Shown piece after piece: positions 1 to 7,138 of a stretch of 64,000 nucleotides of DNA (positions are counted from its first letter, which is position 1; each line of letters opens with the position of its first letter). The position numbers were made by a program, and so were the translations under genes. The DNA is from Tardiphaga robiniae (GTDB taxonomy: Bacteria > Pseudomonadota > Alphaproteobacteria > Rhizobiales > Xanthobacteraceae). The notes below the pieces were generated by a model. That model worked only from the letters and a program-made list of their open reading frames with translations. It made no database searches and was not told where the DNA came from. The DNA is taken from positions 213,105 through 277,104 of the forward strand of contig NZ_JABMCJ010000082.1 in assembly GCF_013359755.1 (NCBI RefSeq). Reading direction: 5' to 3'.

Positions 1-1123
1 CGGCATAGCGCTGCAAGAACATTTCCCAGTCGCGCACGAAGGTGGAACGGCGCACCAGCGCGCGGGACAGGCCGCCATTCTCGAAGTCCTTGAGCTTGTC
101 CTTCTGTCCGCGCAGACAGACCAGTGCTGCGGGATCGCCCTCGCGTTCGGCCGCATCCAGCATGCCCTGATAGCCATCGCCGAACCAGAGCTGCGTCTGC
201 AAGGCGGCGGCCTCGCGCAGGGCCGGCGTGTTCTCGACTTCCTCGACGACCCACCCTGCCCGCTCCAGCCGCTTGCCGGCATCGCGCACGGCAGCTTCGA
301 CGTCGGCGGTGATGGCGAGACCATCAGGCCGTAAGCACATGGCGGCGCGCTTCTCGCGGTTCGGTCCTTTGAGCGGCGCCGGCACCCACCAGGGATCGCG
401 CGCATCCGGCTGTGACATCGCGGCGAGGCCAAGGCGCACATCGTTGATGGTGCGCGCCAGCGGGCCGGACACCGCGGTGATCTGGCCGGAGATGATGCGC
501 TCGGGCAGCGCCTGATTGTAAGCCGCGATGCGGCCGAGCGTGGGACGCAACCCGTGCACGCCGCAGGCATAAGCGGGATAGCGAATCGAGCCCGCGATAT
601 CGGTACCATGAGCGATGTGGCCGATGCCGGCGGCGACCGCGCTGCCTGCGCCGCCAGACGAGCCGCCCGGCGTCAGCGAGGGATCGCGCGGGTTTTTGGT
701 ATCGCCATAGAGCTGATTGGTGGTGAACCAGCGATAGGAAAATGCCGGGCAATTGGTGCGGCCGATGATGACGGCGCCAGCCTTCAGCAGATTGTCGATC
801 ACCGGGCTGTTGGTCTTGGCGATGATCTCGTTCTGGATCTTCACGCCATTCGATGTCGGATAGGTCGCGTAGTCGATATTCACTTTGACGGTGATGGGCA
901 CGCCGCCGAGCGGGCCGACATCGTCGCCGCGCGCAATCGCCGCATCGACCGCATCCGCCCGTGCCAGCGCCTCATTGGGTCGATGGTCGACCACGGCATT
1001 GATGGCAGGGTTCACAGCATCGAGCCGTGCGAGGCCAGCCACCGTCGCCTCCTTGGCGGACACCTTGCGGTCGCGAATGAGTGCGGAGAGGTCAGTTGCC
1101 GACAGGCGCCAGAGATCGTTCAT
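1..1123 (-). CDS. amidase family protein (partial, C-terminus beyond window)
   Basis: About 374 residues are visible from the ATG at 1123; the 3' end lies outside the window. It belongs to the amidase-signature family (GatA-like fold), which hydrolyses amide bonds in the cytoplasm. The core signature is clear: GGSSGGAGSAVAAG, then a stretch with the nucleophile context DIAGSIRYPA. The catalytic lysine lies in GVPITVKVN and the cis-serine in the GGSSGG loop, so the Ser-cisSer-Lys triad looks intact. A GGAG ribosome-binding site lies about 8 bases before the ATG. There are no gatB/gatC neighbours, so a small-molecule amidase is likelier than the tRNA amidotransferase subunit. The substrate cannot be told. 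Confidence 0.9.
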   Translation of the reverse strand, partial: MNDLWRLSATDLSALIRDRKVSAKEATVAGLARLDAVNPAINAVVDHRPNEALARADAVDAAIARGDDVGPLGGVPITVKVNIDYATYPTSNGVKIQNEIIAKTNSPVIDNLLKAGAVIIGRTNCPAFSYRWFTTNQLYGDTKNPRDPSLTPGGSSGGAGSAVAAGIGHIAHGTDIAGSIRYPAYACGVHGLRPTLGRIAAYNQALPERIISGQITAVSGPLARTINDVRLGLAAMSQPDARDPWWVPAPLKGPNREKRAAMCLRPDGLAITADVEAAVRDAGKRLERAGWVVEEVENTPALREAAALQTQLWFGDGYQGMLDAAEREGDPAALVCLRGQKDKLKDFENGGLSRALVRRSTFVRDWEMFLQRYA

Positions 1124-1187
1124 GCAGTGCTCCATTGCTTGTCGCTTGTTAACGCAGGCGGCCGGAGATTGCCAATCAGGCACGATT

Positions 1188-1320
1188 TCGCAGTCTCGCG
1201 GCGCCGAAGCGTCCGAGCTAATGAGCATTCCTTCCCACCCTCAATCGAGAGGGCGTGCGGAACGCCGGGTGCCCGTTGCACCCTTGGGCCTGATGCGAAT
1301 GCGGTCTTCCGCAATCTAGA
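1188..1320. repeat. dispersed repeat fragment (copy 1)
   Basis: The 17-mer tcgcagtctcgcggcgc at 1188-1204 recurs exactly at 63744-63760. In both places it is followed by gcgtccgag and then a small stem (ccctc...gaggg here, cccctc...gagggg there). The two copies diverge further on, so both look like decayed members of one short family. Boundaries are approximate. Confidence 0.55.
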
Positions 1321-1765
1321 GTGCATCAGGACTTTCGGAGGCGCCGAGCAAGTGCCCGACGTTCCGCATACGGTGTTTTTTCGGTTGCCTGCACATCTGC
1401 CATGGCGAACGGTCCCATCACCAAAATTAATGTCCCAGGGCGGAGGGACAGGGTAGCCTCAAGCGAGTAAGCCGAACGCGTTTTGACTTGGTCGTCCGTC
1501 ACCCTGTCCAGGGAGTCTTTCCATCCCAAGATCGGCCGTCTCCTTGCCAGTGGCAGTGCTGGCGCAGATCCGTCCTGCCCGAAGACAGACGTCACCCGTG
1601 AAGCGCGTGACGCCGCATCTCCGGCGTCCACCGCATCCAGCCCCGCGAACGTGACGATCGCGCTCGCCCCTCTCATCGGGGCCGGACGAAGGGGAAAATA
1701 ATCCATATCGGGATATTGTCAATAAGAAATAGGAAAAAATGTTTAATGACGTCTCCCCCCAAAAA

Positions 1766-1815
1766 CTGTCATTCCGGGGCGTGCGCGCATCTTTGCGCGC
1801 GCCCCGGAATGACAG
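1766..1815. repeat. REP-like palindrome (gccccggaatgacag type)
   Basis: The 15-base arms at 1766-1780 and 1801-1815 are perfect reverse complements around a GC-rich centre. A further ccccggaatgacg arm follows at about 1875-1887, so this is a small palindrome cluster typical of extragenic REP-type elements. Confidence 0.75.
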
Positions 1816-1882
1816 CGGGAGCTGAACATGTCGGGATTCCGGGCTCATTCCGGTCCGCTGTGCGGCCCGGCCTGCCCCGGAA

Positions 1883-1914
1883 TGACGTCGCGCGGGTGAG
1901 CCCGCGCGACGTCA
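1883..1914 (-). terminator. hairpin overlapping the cytochrome stop codon
   Basis: A perfect 14-bp stem (1883-1896 with 1901-1914) and a 4-base loop tgag sit at the end of the cytochrome c gene. The distal arm covers the stop codon (1912-1914). No T-tract follows, so it may stabilise the mRNA end rather than act as an intrinsic terminator. Confidence 0.6.
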
Positions 1915-2478
1915 CTTCACCCTTGCGAGAAAATAAGCCAGCTCCACGATCTGCGCTTCGGAGATCGACTGCATCACATCGGCCATGGTGGCATCGTAAC
2001 CGTGGCGGGAGTTGTCCTTGTATTCGCGCATGGTCTTGGCGAGGTAGTCCTCGCGCTGGTTGGCAATGCGCGGGATATTGTCGCGGCCGGAGAAGTCCGC
2101 GTTGTGGCAGCTATCGCAGCGGAATTGCGATGTCAGCGCTTTCGCAGCCTGCATTCGCGCAGGATCGCCCGCTTCCAGTGCGACAGGCTTCGGCAGCGTG
2201 GCGAGATAGTCCGAGAACAGGCGCAGATCGTCGTCGGTGAAATCCTTCACCATGTCGTTCATCGGCTCCGCGACACGGAGCTTCTCGCGAAACATGTAGA
2301 TCTGGATCAGCGAATAAGCCGGCTGCTGCGCACCGAGCGACGGCGTGTTCTCGGTTTCGGAGACACCCTTCTCGCCGTGACAACCGAGGCACGGCGCGGC
2401 GCGCTCGGTGATGGGTTCGGCGGCGAAGAGTGGGGACGTCGAGAGAAAAAGAGCTACGATGACGGCAAACGGGCGCAT
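1912..2478 (-). CDS. exported diheme cytochrome c
   Basis: 188 aa. An N-terminal signal peptide (about 1-19, ending FAA) predicts a periplasmic protein. Two heme-binding CXXCH motifs are visible, CLGCH near residue 30 and CDSCH near residue 122. This gives the two-domain layout of cytochrome c4 or c553-type electron carriers; the Met following each domain is plausible as the sixth ligand. It reads in the same direction as the sugar dehydrogenase gene 215 bases upstream. I infer that it accepts electrons from that enzyme and passes them to the respiratory chain. Co-transcription is uncertain because the gap carries three strong palindromes. Confidence 0.88.
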   Translation of the reverse strand: MRPFAVIVALFLSTSPLFAAEPITERAAPCLGCHGEKGVSETENTPSLGAQQPAYSLIQIYMFREKLRVAEPMNDMVKDFTDDDLRLFSDYLATLPKPVALEAGDPARMQAAKALTSQFRCDSCHNADFSGRDNIPRIANQREDYLAKTMREYKDNSRHGYDATMADVMQSISEAQIVELAYFLARVK

Positions 2479-2522
2479 CGGCTTTGAACTTTCTGAATAC
2501 TGAAACTCCGGCGTGGCGAATT

Positions 2523-2680
2523 CCTTCTCCCCGCTTGCGGGGAGAAGGTGAAGATGAGGGGGACTCTCACCGCGCTCGGAGCAAGTGGAGAGTCCCCCTC
2601 ACCCGACTTTCACGCGCTTCGCGCGTTGCAGTCGACCTCTCCCCGCCCGGCGAAGCAAAGCTTCGCTAGGCGGGGAGAGG
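2523..2680. repeat. cluster of three inverted repeats
   Basis: Three nested palindromes fill the gap between the dehydrogenase and the cytochrome: arms 2523-2534/2537-2548, arms 2556-2568/2588-2600 (gagggggactctc and its complement), and arms 2636-2647/2669-2680 with an inner cgaagc/gcttcg stem. They belong to the ctctcccc-type extragenic palindromes also seen at 53357-53548. Confidence 0.75.
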
Positions 2681-2693
2681 TGAGAAAACGTCG

Positions 2694-4079
2694 TCACTTC
2701 GCGCCCGCCACCTTCTGCTTGCCATAGGTGATGCGATAGATCGCGCCGTTCCAGTCGTCGGAGACCAGCAGCGATCCGTCCTTCATCTGCAGCACGTCGA
2801 CGGGGCGGCCGACATATTTGTTGTCCTCGATGAAGCCGGTGAGGAACGGCTCGACGGACTTCACCGTGCCGTCCTTGTTCAGCTTCGCGACAACGACGTC
2901 TCCGCCGAGCTTCTGAGTCTTGTTCCAGGAGCCATGGCGCGCGATGAAGATCGCATCCTTATAGGCGGCCGGGAACATCTTGCCGGTGTAGAACCGCATG
3001 CCCAGTGCCGCCGTATGCGACCCGAGCAGGCCGACCGGCGCGGTGTAGTCGGCGCAAGACTTGCCCCAGCCGAATTCCGGATCGAGGATATTGCCCTGCA
3101 GGCAATATGGCGCGCCGAAGTCTTCACCCGCCTTGGTGACACGGTTGAGTTCATCTTCCGGCACCGCTTCCGACATCCAGTCGCGGCCGTTGTCGGTGAA
3201 GTACATCTGCTTGGTGGTCGGATTCCAGTCGAAGCCGACGGTGTTGCGGACACCCTTCACATAGATCTCGGCGCCGGTGCCATCGAGATTCATGCGGCGG
3301 ATCTGGCCATGGGCCTGGTCATGCAGCACATTGTTGCCGGGCTGGCCGACCGGCACATAGAGCTTGTTGTCCGGGCCGATGCCGATGAACTTCCAGCCAT
3401 GGGCTTCGTCCTTCGGCAGGTTGTCGTAGATCATGGTCGGCTTCGGCGGATTCTCGAGATTGTCTTCCACCTTGTCGATCTTCGAGATCTTCGACAGTTC
3501 GGCGATGTAGAGCGTGCCGTCCTTGAAGGCGAGACCGTTCGGACGATAGAGGCCGGAGGCCAGCACCTTCACCTGCCGCTTGCCGTCATTGTTGATGACC
3601 GCGTAGACCTTGTCGACAAGACGGGAGCCAACAAAGACCGTGCCCTTGTCGCCCTCGCGCATCGAGCGCGCATTGGCCATGCCGGCCGCATAGACTTCGA
3701 TGTTGAAGCCGGCGGGCACTTTCAGTTTGGCAGTCGGCAGCTTGTCGGCGGCGGACGGAATCGGCGGCGGCGCGACGGGCGCGAGCTTGGCTGCGGCAGC
3801 GCCATCGGGACGGCCGATCAGCGGCGAGCCGGGCGGCAGCGCAGGCGCGGCGGCAACGGCTGGCGCAGGTGCAGGAGCGGCAGCCTGTGGTGCTGCTGGC
3901 GCTGGCGCAGGAGCCGCTGCGGGAGCAGCAGGCGCTGCACTCGGAGCTGCACTTGGCGCGGCTGCAGGAGCCGGTGTTGCAGGTGATGTATCGGACTGCT
4001 GGGCAAAAGCGCCGCTTGTAAAGACACCGATGAACGCACCGGCAAGCAATGCCCGGCGCGCGGACGTGTAGACACTCAT
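2694..4079 (-). CDS. PQQ-dependent sugar dehydrogenase, sorbosone dehydrogenase type
   Basis: 461 aa from the ATG at 4079. A GGGGAGAG ribosome-binding site lies just before that ATG, and it begins a clean signal peptide (MSVYTSARRALLAGAF..., cleavage near residue 26), so I prefer it to an in-frame start 81 bases upstream. After the signal comes an Ala/Pro-rich linker of roughly 70-80 residues. Then follows a six-bladed beta-propeller of the glucose/sorbosone dehydrogenase family (KLPTAKLKVPAGFNIEVYA, LYIAELSKISKID, HGWKFIGIGPDNKLYVPVG, GVRNTVGFDWNP, SLLVSDDWNGAIYRI). Such enzymes oxidise sugars or aldehydes in the periplasm with PQQ. Adjacency to the pqq operon and to a cytochrome c gene supports this. 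The natural substrate is unknown. Confidence 0.85.
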   Translation of the reverse strand: MSVYTSARRALLAGAFIGVFTSGAFAQQSDTSPATPAPAAAPSAAPSAAPAAPAAAPAPAPAAPQAAAPAPAPAVAAAPALPPGSPLIGRPDGAAAAKLAPVAPPPIPSAADKLPTAKLKVPAGFNIEVYAAGMANARSMREGDKGTVFVGSRLVDKVYAVINNDGKRQVKVLASGLYRPNGLAFKDGTLYIAELSKISKIDKVEDNLENPPKPTMIYDNLPKDEAHGWKFIGIGPDNKLYVPVGQPGNNVLHDQAHGQIRRMNLDGTGAEIYVKGVRNTVGFDWNPTTKQMYFTDNGRDWMSEAVPEDELNRVTKAGEDFGAPYCLQGNILDPEFGWGKSCADYTAPVGLLGSHTAALGMRFYTGKMFPAAYKDAIFIARHGSWNKTQKLGGDVVVAKLNKDGTVKSVEPFLTGFIEDNKYVGRPVDVLQMKDGSLLVSDDWNGAIYRITYGKQKVAGAK

Positions 4080-4235
4080 GGATCTCTCCCCTTTTTTACG
4101 GAAGCCTTCTCTGCTCGCAGCACATGAGATGCGCCGCCCCCGAGGCTTTCCGGATCGCACTGTTGGATATTTTTATGTCGCTGCGCAATCAAAACATCAC
4201 GCGCGAGCAAGCCTGTGCGGATTCCCGCAATCGGC

Positions 4236-4340
4236 TAGAGCCTTCTCGGTTCTGATAGAATCAGAACCGAGGCTCTGGCTTTTTGTATTGACGCGTTTTC
4301 TTGACGCGAACCGGTGCCCACTTCGCTCGACAACGCTCTA
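4236..4340. repeat. about 105-bp dispersed element with TAGAGC/GCTCTA ends
   Basis: The element starts with tagagc (4236-4241) and ends with the complement gctcta (4335-4340). Its left half is a strong hairpin (agagcc...tcggttctga / tcagaaccga ggctct, 4237-4276) followed by ctttttg, which can act as a terminator on the plus strand. I recall near-identical short elements scattered in Bradyrhizobium-type genomes (not checked). Its last three bases supply the stop codon of the DUF6894 gene. Confidence 0.7.
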
Positions 4341-4595
4341 ATGCCGCGTTGCGGACTCATCGGTGGCATCGAGCAGTGCTTCGGTGAACGGAAATTCAAG
4401 CACGATCTCGCCGTCCTTGTCCGTCACCTCAAGCACCGCTTTGAGCAGATCGCTCGGCGTGCCTTCGGAGCGCAGCAATTGCAGGATCATCGACCGCGCC
4501 ACATCCCAGGCATGATCGGGATCCCGCAGCTCCTCGCCTTCGGGATCGACCACCAGCTCGTCGTTGATGCGTGTGTTGAAGAAATAAAGCGGCAT
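4338..4595 (-). CDS. DUF6894 family small protein
   Basis: 85 aa. It begins MPLYFFNTRINDELVVDPEG and has the layout of the DUF6894 family, small proteins common in Rhizobiales: an aromatic-rich first strand, a D-x-E-G turn, then a helix over W/A/R/S. There is no signal peptide and no known biochemical role. Its last codon lies in the dispersed element 4236-4340, so the C-terminus may have been altered by that insertion. It is transcribed away from pqqA, with a shared 291-base upstream region. Confidence 0.8.
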   Translation of the reverse strand: MPLYFFNTRINDELVVDPEGEELRDPDHAWDVARSMILQLLRSEGTPSDLLKAVLEVTDKDGEIVLEFPFTEALLDATDESATRH

Positions 4596-4720
4596 GGCAA
4601 TTCTCTTGGCACTGGGCTTGGGCGCGGACGCAGAAGACCTCAGACCACGCGAATATCCCGGAAGATGCGGCGGGCTGAGTACGAATCAATGCCTTTCAAC
4701 CAAAGGCCTTCGCTATCTAT

Positions 4721-4745
4721 GGAACGTTCTCGCCATTGCAATGTT
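4721..4745 (+). promoter_or_regulatory. imperfect EcfG-type promoter upstream of pqqA
   Basis: GGAAC at 4721-4725, a 16-base spacer, then TGTT at 4742-4745. This differs from the alphaproteobacterial EcfG consensus GGAAC-N16/17-CGTT by one base in the -10 element. The predicted start of transcription is about 130 bases before pqqA. Tentative. Confidence 0.35.
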
Positions 4746-4771
4746 GCAGTGCAATCGATTGTGCATTGCAC
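4734..4771. promoter_or_regulatory. ATTGCA/TGCAAT cluster, possible operator before pqqA
   Basis: This 38-base stretch holds a perfect 10-bp palindrome cattgcaatg (4734-4743) and an inverted repeat gtgcaat-N9-attgcac (4749-4755 and 4765-4771). The repeated ATTGCA half-sites look like binding sites for a dimeric regulator of either pqqA or the divergent DUF6894 gene. No regulator can be named. Confidence 0.4.
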
Positions 4772-4886
4772 GCATATTGTACCCCCATCGCTTCACATTG
4801 TGATGACGAAGTTGTTGGCGAACCTTTGAGCAGGGATTAGAGTTGTGGTTATGCAGTACCTGACTGCAGAGAAGCGGGAGATAAAT

Positions 4887-4967
4887 ATGGCCTGGAAAGC
4901 ACCGAAGATCGTCGAAGTTGCAGTCGGCATGGAAATCAACATGTACGCCTGCGCAGCGCGCAAGTAA
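4887..4967 (+). CDS. pqqA: PQQ precursor peptide PqqA
   Basis: A 26-aa ribosomal peptide, MAWKAPKIVEVAVGMEINMY then ACAARK. The Glu (residue 16) and Tyr (residue 20) in the E-x-x-x-Y motif are the atoms that become pyrroloquinoline quinone: PqqE links Glu to Tyr in the peptide bound by PqqD. Length and motif are canonical. A GCGGGAG ribosome-binding site lies 7-13 bases upstream. It heads the operon and is separated from pqqB by a terminator-like hairpin, which fits the known need for excess PqqA. Confidence 0.97.
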   Translation: MAWKAPKIVEVAVGMEINMYACAARK

Positions 4968-4999
4968 GACTTGAGCTCACGCTAAGATCTTAAGTTTTG

Positions 5000-5035
5000 G
5001 GGGCGCCTTCGTCATTGACGGGCGCCCCGCGTCTT
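5000..5035 (+). terminator. pqqA-pqqB intergenic hairpin (attenuator)
   Basis: The arms ggggcgcc (5000-5007) and ggcgcccc (5021-5028) form an 8-bp GC stem, followed by gcgtcttttt. This is an intrinsic-terminator shape between pqqA and pqqB. Partial read-through would give much pqqA transcript and less pqqBCDE. Confidence 0.7.
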
Positions 5036-5074
5036 TTTACGAGACGCGAGTTGGCCGGGATTCAGGGCGATCTC

Positions 5075-6004
5075 ATGTTGCGTGTTGTCGTTCTTGGAGC
5101 CGCGGCCGGCGGCGGTGTTCCGCAATGGAATTGCGGATGCCGGATTTGTCGTGCGGCGCGCGATGAGCGGCCAGACTTGCGGAGCGGTCAGGCCTCGATC
5201 GCGGTGTCGGCCGACAATGCCAACTGGTTCCTGATCAATGCCTCGCCCGACCTGCGACAACAGGTCACCGATACGCCCCAGCTTCACCCCCACCCCGATC
5301 ATGTCAGACACTCGCCGATCGCGGGCGTGATCCTCACCAATGGCGAGGTCGATGCGGTGGCCGGGCTCTTGTCGATGCGGGAAGGTTCGCCATTTACAAT
5401 CTATGCGCACACACGTGTGCTGGCGATCCTGAAAGCCAACAGCATTTTCAACGTGCTCTCGGACAAGAACGTGCGCCGCGACGCCATCGAGATTGATACG
5501 TCTTTCGAACCGAAGCTGCAGGATGGCGCGCCGTCCGGCCTGGAGGTGCTGCCTTTCGTCGTGCCCGGCAAAAGCGCGTGGTATCTCGAAGGCCAGGCAC
5601 ATCCGGCCGGTGAGGATGGCGACGGCGATACGCTGGGTCTGCGGATTGCCGAGAAGGCCACCGGCAAGCATTTCTATTTCATTGCGGCCTGCGCGCGGGT
5701 GACGCCCGAACTGAAGACGCGCATCTCCGGCGCCCCGCTGGTGTTCTTCGACGGCACCGTGTGGCGCGACGACGAATTGATCGCCGCAGGATTGGGCCAT
5801 AAGACCGGCCAGAGCATGGGGCATCTGTCGATGTCCGGCACGGATGGCGCGATCAGCGAACTGGCCGATGCCGGCATCGCCAGAAAGTTCTTTCTGCACA
5901 TCAACAATTCGAACCCGGCGCTGCTGCATGATTCCACCGAGCGCGCCGCATTGACCACCGCCGGCTGGCAAATCCCCGGCAATGGCATGGAGATCACGCT
6001 GTGA
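5075..6004 (+). CDS. pqqB: PqqB, PQQ biosynthesis metallo-beta-lactamase-fold protein
   Basis: 309 aa from ATG 5075 (MLRVVVLGAAAGGGVPQWNC, the canonical PqqB start). An in-frame upstream start at 4997 would lie inside the terminator hairpin and is rejected. PqqB has a metallo-beta-lactamase fold and is thought to act as an iron-dependent hydroxylase on the Glu-Tyr intermediate before PqqC. The CNC/CRICRA cysteines near residues 20-30 (structural zinc) and the histidines in HPHPDHVRHSPI are visible. The C-terminal region FFDGTVWRDDEL with MGHLSMSG is also typical. Its stop overlaps the pqqC start by 4 bases. Confidence 0.96.
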   Translation: MLRVVVLGAAAGGGVPQWNCGCRICRAARDERPDLRSGQASIAVSADNANWFLINASPDLRQQVTDTPQLHPHPDHVRHSPIAGVILTNGEVDAVAGLLSMREGSPFTIYAHTRVLAILKANSIFNVLSDKNVRRDAIEIDTSFEPKLQDGAPSGLEVLPFVVPGKSAWYLEGQAHPAGEDGDGDTLGLRIAEKATGKHFYFIAACARVTPELKTRISGAPLVFFDGTVWRDDELIAAGLGHKTGQSMGHLSMSGTDGAISELADAGIARKFFLHINNSNPALLHDSTERAALTTAGWQIPGNGMEITL

Positions 6005-6807
6005 ACGCCCCAGGTGCTACCATGACAAGTGCAAACATGATCGGCGCCAACGCCATTTCCGCCTATTCGATTTCGCCAGGCGTGCCGCTGGACAATGCCG
6101 CGCAACTCGAAGAGACGCTGCGCCATATCGGCGCGACGCGCTATCACAGCCTGCATCCGTTTCATAAATTGTTGCACGGCGGCAAGCTCAACAAGGGCCA
6201 GGTGCAGGCCTGGGCGCTGAACCGCTACTATTATCAGAGCACGATCCCCATCAAGGACGCCGTGGTGATCTCGCGCTTCCGCGACCGGGCGACACGCGTG
6301 GAATGGCGGCACCGCATCGAGGATCACGACGGTGATACCGGCGCCGAAGGCGGCATCGAGCGCTGGCTGAAGCTGACCGAAGGGCTCGGTCTCGACTCAG
6401 CCTATGTGGAATCCACCGAAGGCATTTTACCGGCGACGCGTTTCGCCGTGGAGGCCTATGTGCATTTCGTGCGTGACAAGACGCCGCTCGAGGCCATCGC
6501 CTCGTCGCTGACGGAACTGTTCGCCCCCAACCTGCATGAAGAGCGCATCTCTGGCATGCTGAAGCATTATGATTTCGTCAATCCGGACATCATGAGCTAT
6601 TTCAGCCGCCGCCTGACCCAGGCGCCGCGCGATGCCGGCTTTGCGCTGGATTACGTCAAGCAGCACGCCAACACCCCGGCCGAGCGCCGCGCGGTTTGCA
6701 ATGCACTGATCTTCAAGACCAATGTGTTGTGGGTGCAGCTCGATGCGCTGTATCATGCCTATGTCGATGGCCATGTGCCGCCGGGCGCGTTCGTCCCGGC
6801 CAAGTAA
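6001..6807 (+). CDS. pqqC: pyrroloquinoline-quinone synthase PqqC
   Basis: 268 aa from a GTG at 6001 that overlaps the pqqB stop (GTGA); an ATG at 6022 would give 261 aa and is also possible. PqqC is a cofactorless oxidase that carries out the final ring closure and eight-electron oxidation to PQQ. The heme-oxygenase-like helical bundle is recognisable (RYHSLHPFHKLLHGGKLNKG, WALNRYYYQSTIPIKD, WRHRIEDHDGD, FAPNLHEERISGMLKHYDF). The His and Tyr/Arg residues around the active-site pocket are present. It is slightly longer than the usual 250 aa because of an N-terminal extension. Confidence 0.96.
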   Translation: MNAPGATMTSANMIGANAISAYSISPGVPLDNAAQLEETLRHIGATRYHSLHPFHKLLHGGKLNKGQVQAWALNRYYYQSTIPIKDAVVISRFRDRATRVEWRHRIEDHDGDTGAEGGIERWLKLTEGLGLDSAYVESTEGILPATRFAVEAYVHFVRDKTPLEAIASSLTELFAPNLHEERISGMLKHYDFVNPDIMSYFSRRLTQAPRDAGFALDYVKQHANTPAERRAVCNALIFKTNVLWVQLDALYHAYVDGHVPPGAFVPAK

Positions 6808-6817
6808 GAAGGCAACG

Positions 6818-7138
6818 ATGACGGAGTTGCGCAGCAATCGTCGGATCAGTGTCAGCGAGGCCAGCAAGCCGATCTTGCCGCGCCACGCCCGGCTGAAGTT
6901 CGACGAGACGCGCCAGCGCTGGGTGATCCTGGCGCCGGAGCGTGTGCTGGCGCCGGACGATATCGCCGTGGAAATCCTGCAACTCTGTGACGGCGCACGC
7001 AGCGTGGCCGATATCATCGATCTCCTGGTGGCCAAATATGCCGCGCCGCGCGACGATATCGGCACCGATGTTCTCGCGATGCTGCAGGATCTCGCCGACA
7101 AGGGCTTTCTCACGCAAGCGCGGGAGAAGACAGCATGA
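6818..7138 (+). CDS. pqqD: PqqD, PqqA-binding chaperone
   Basis: 106 aa from ATG 6818, preceded by AGAAGG. PqqD binds the PqqA peptide and presents it to the radical-SAM enzyme PqqE. The winged-helix RRE fold is recognisable from PRHARLKFDETRQRWVILAP, then ILQLCDGARSVADIIDLL and LQDLADKGFL. A longer frame opens at 6722 inside pqqC and is rejected. Its end overlaps the pqqE ATG by 4 bases (ATGA), implying translational coupling. Confidence 0.95.
   Translation: MTELRSNRRISVSEASKPILPRHARLKFDETRQRWVILAPERVLAPDDIAVEILQLCDGARSVADIIDLLVAKYAAPRDDIGTDVLAMLQDLADKGFLTQAREKTA

Larger units (their letters stand above)
1124..1911. other. non-coding intergenic stretch with repeat remnants
   Basis: I see no convincing gene in these 788 bases. 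Open frames on both strands have atypical composition and no family features. The stretch holds a short dispersed-repeat motif (1188-1204, repeated at 63744-63760) followed by a small ccctc/gaggg hairpin. Next comes a segment around 1495-1700 that resembles an interspersed sequence I remember from Bradyrhizobium genomes, where it is often mis-annotated as protein; this is memory, not a search. The palindromes at 1766-1815 and 1883-1914 follow. Confidence 0.6.

Noticed and set aside
324..752. 142-aa minus-strand frame
   Set aside because: It is an out-of-frame shadow of the amidase gene, Arg-rich and without family features; the amidase frame carries the full signature.
1326..1848. Minus-strand frames in the gap after the amidase gene
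   Set aside because: Composition and repeats resemble an interspersed sequence; no domain or ribosome-binding site. Treated as non-coding.
2934..3986. 350-aa plus-strand frame opposite the sugar dehydrogenase
   Set aside because: Antisense shadow created by GC-rich codon use; the minus-strand protein has a signal peptide and propeller motifs.
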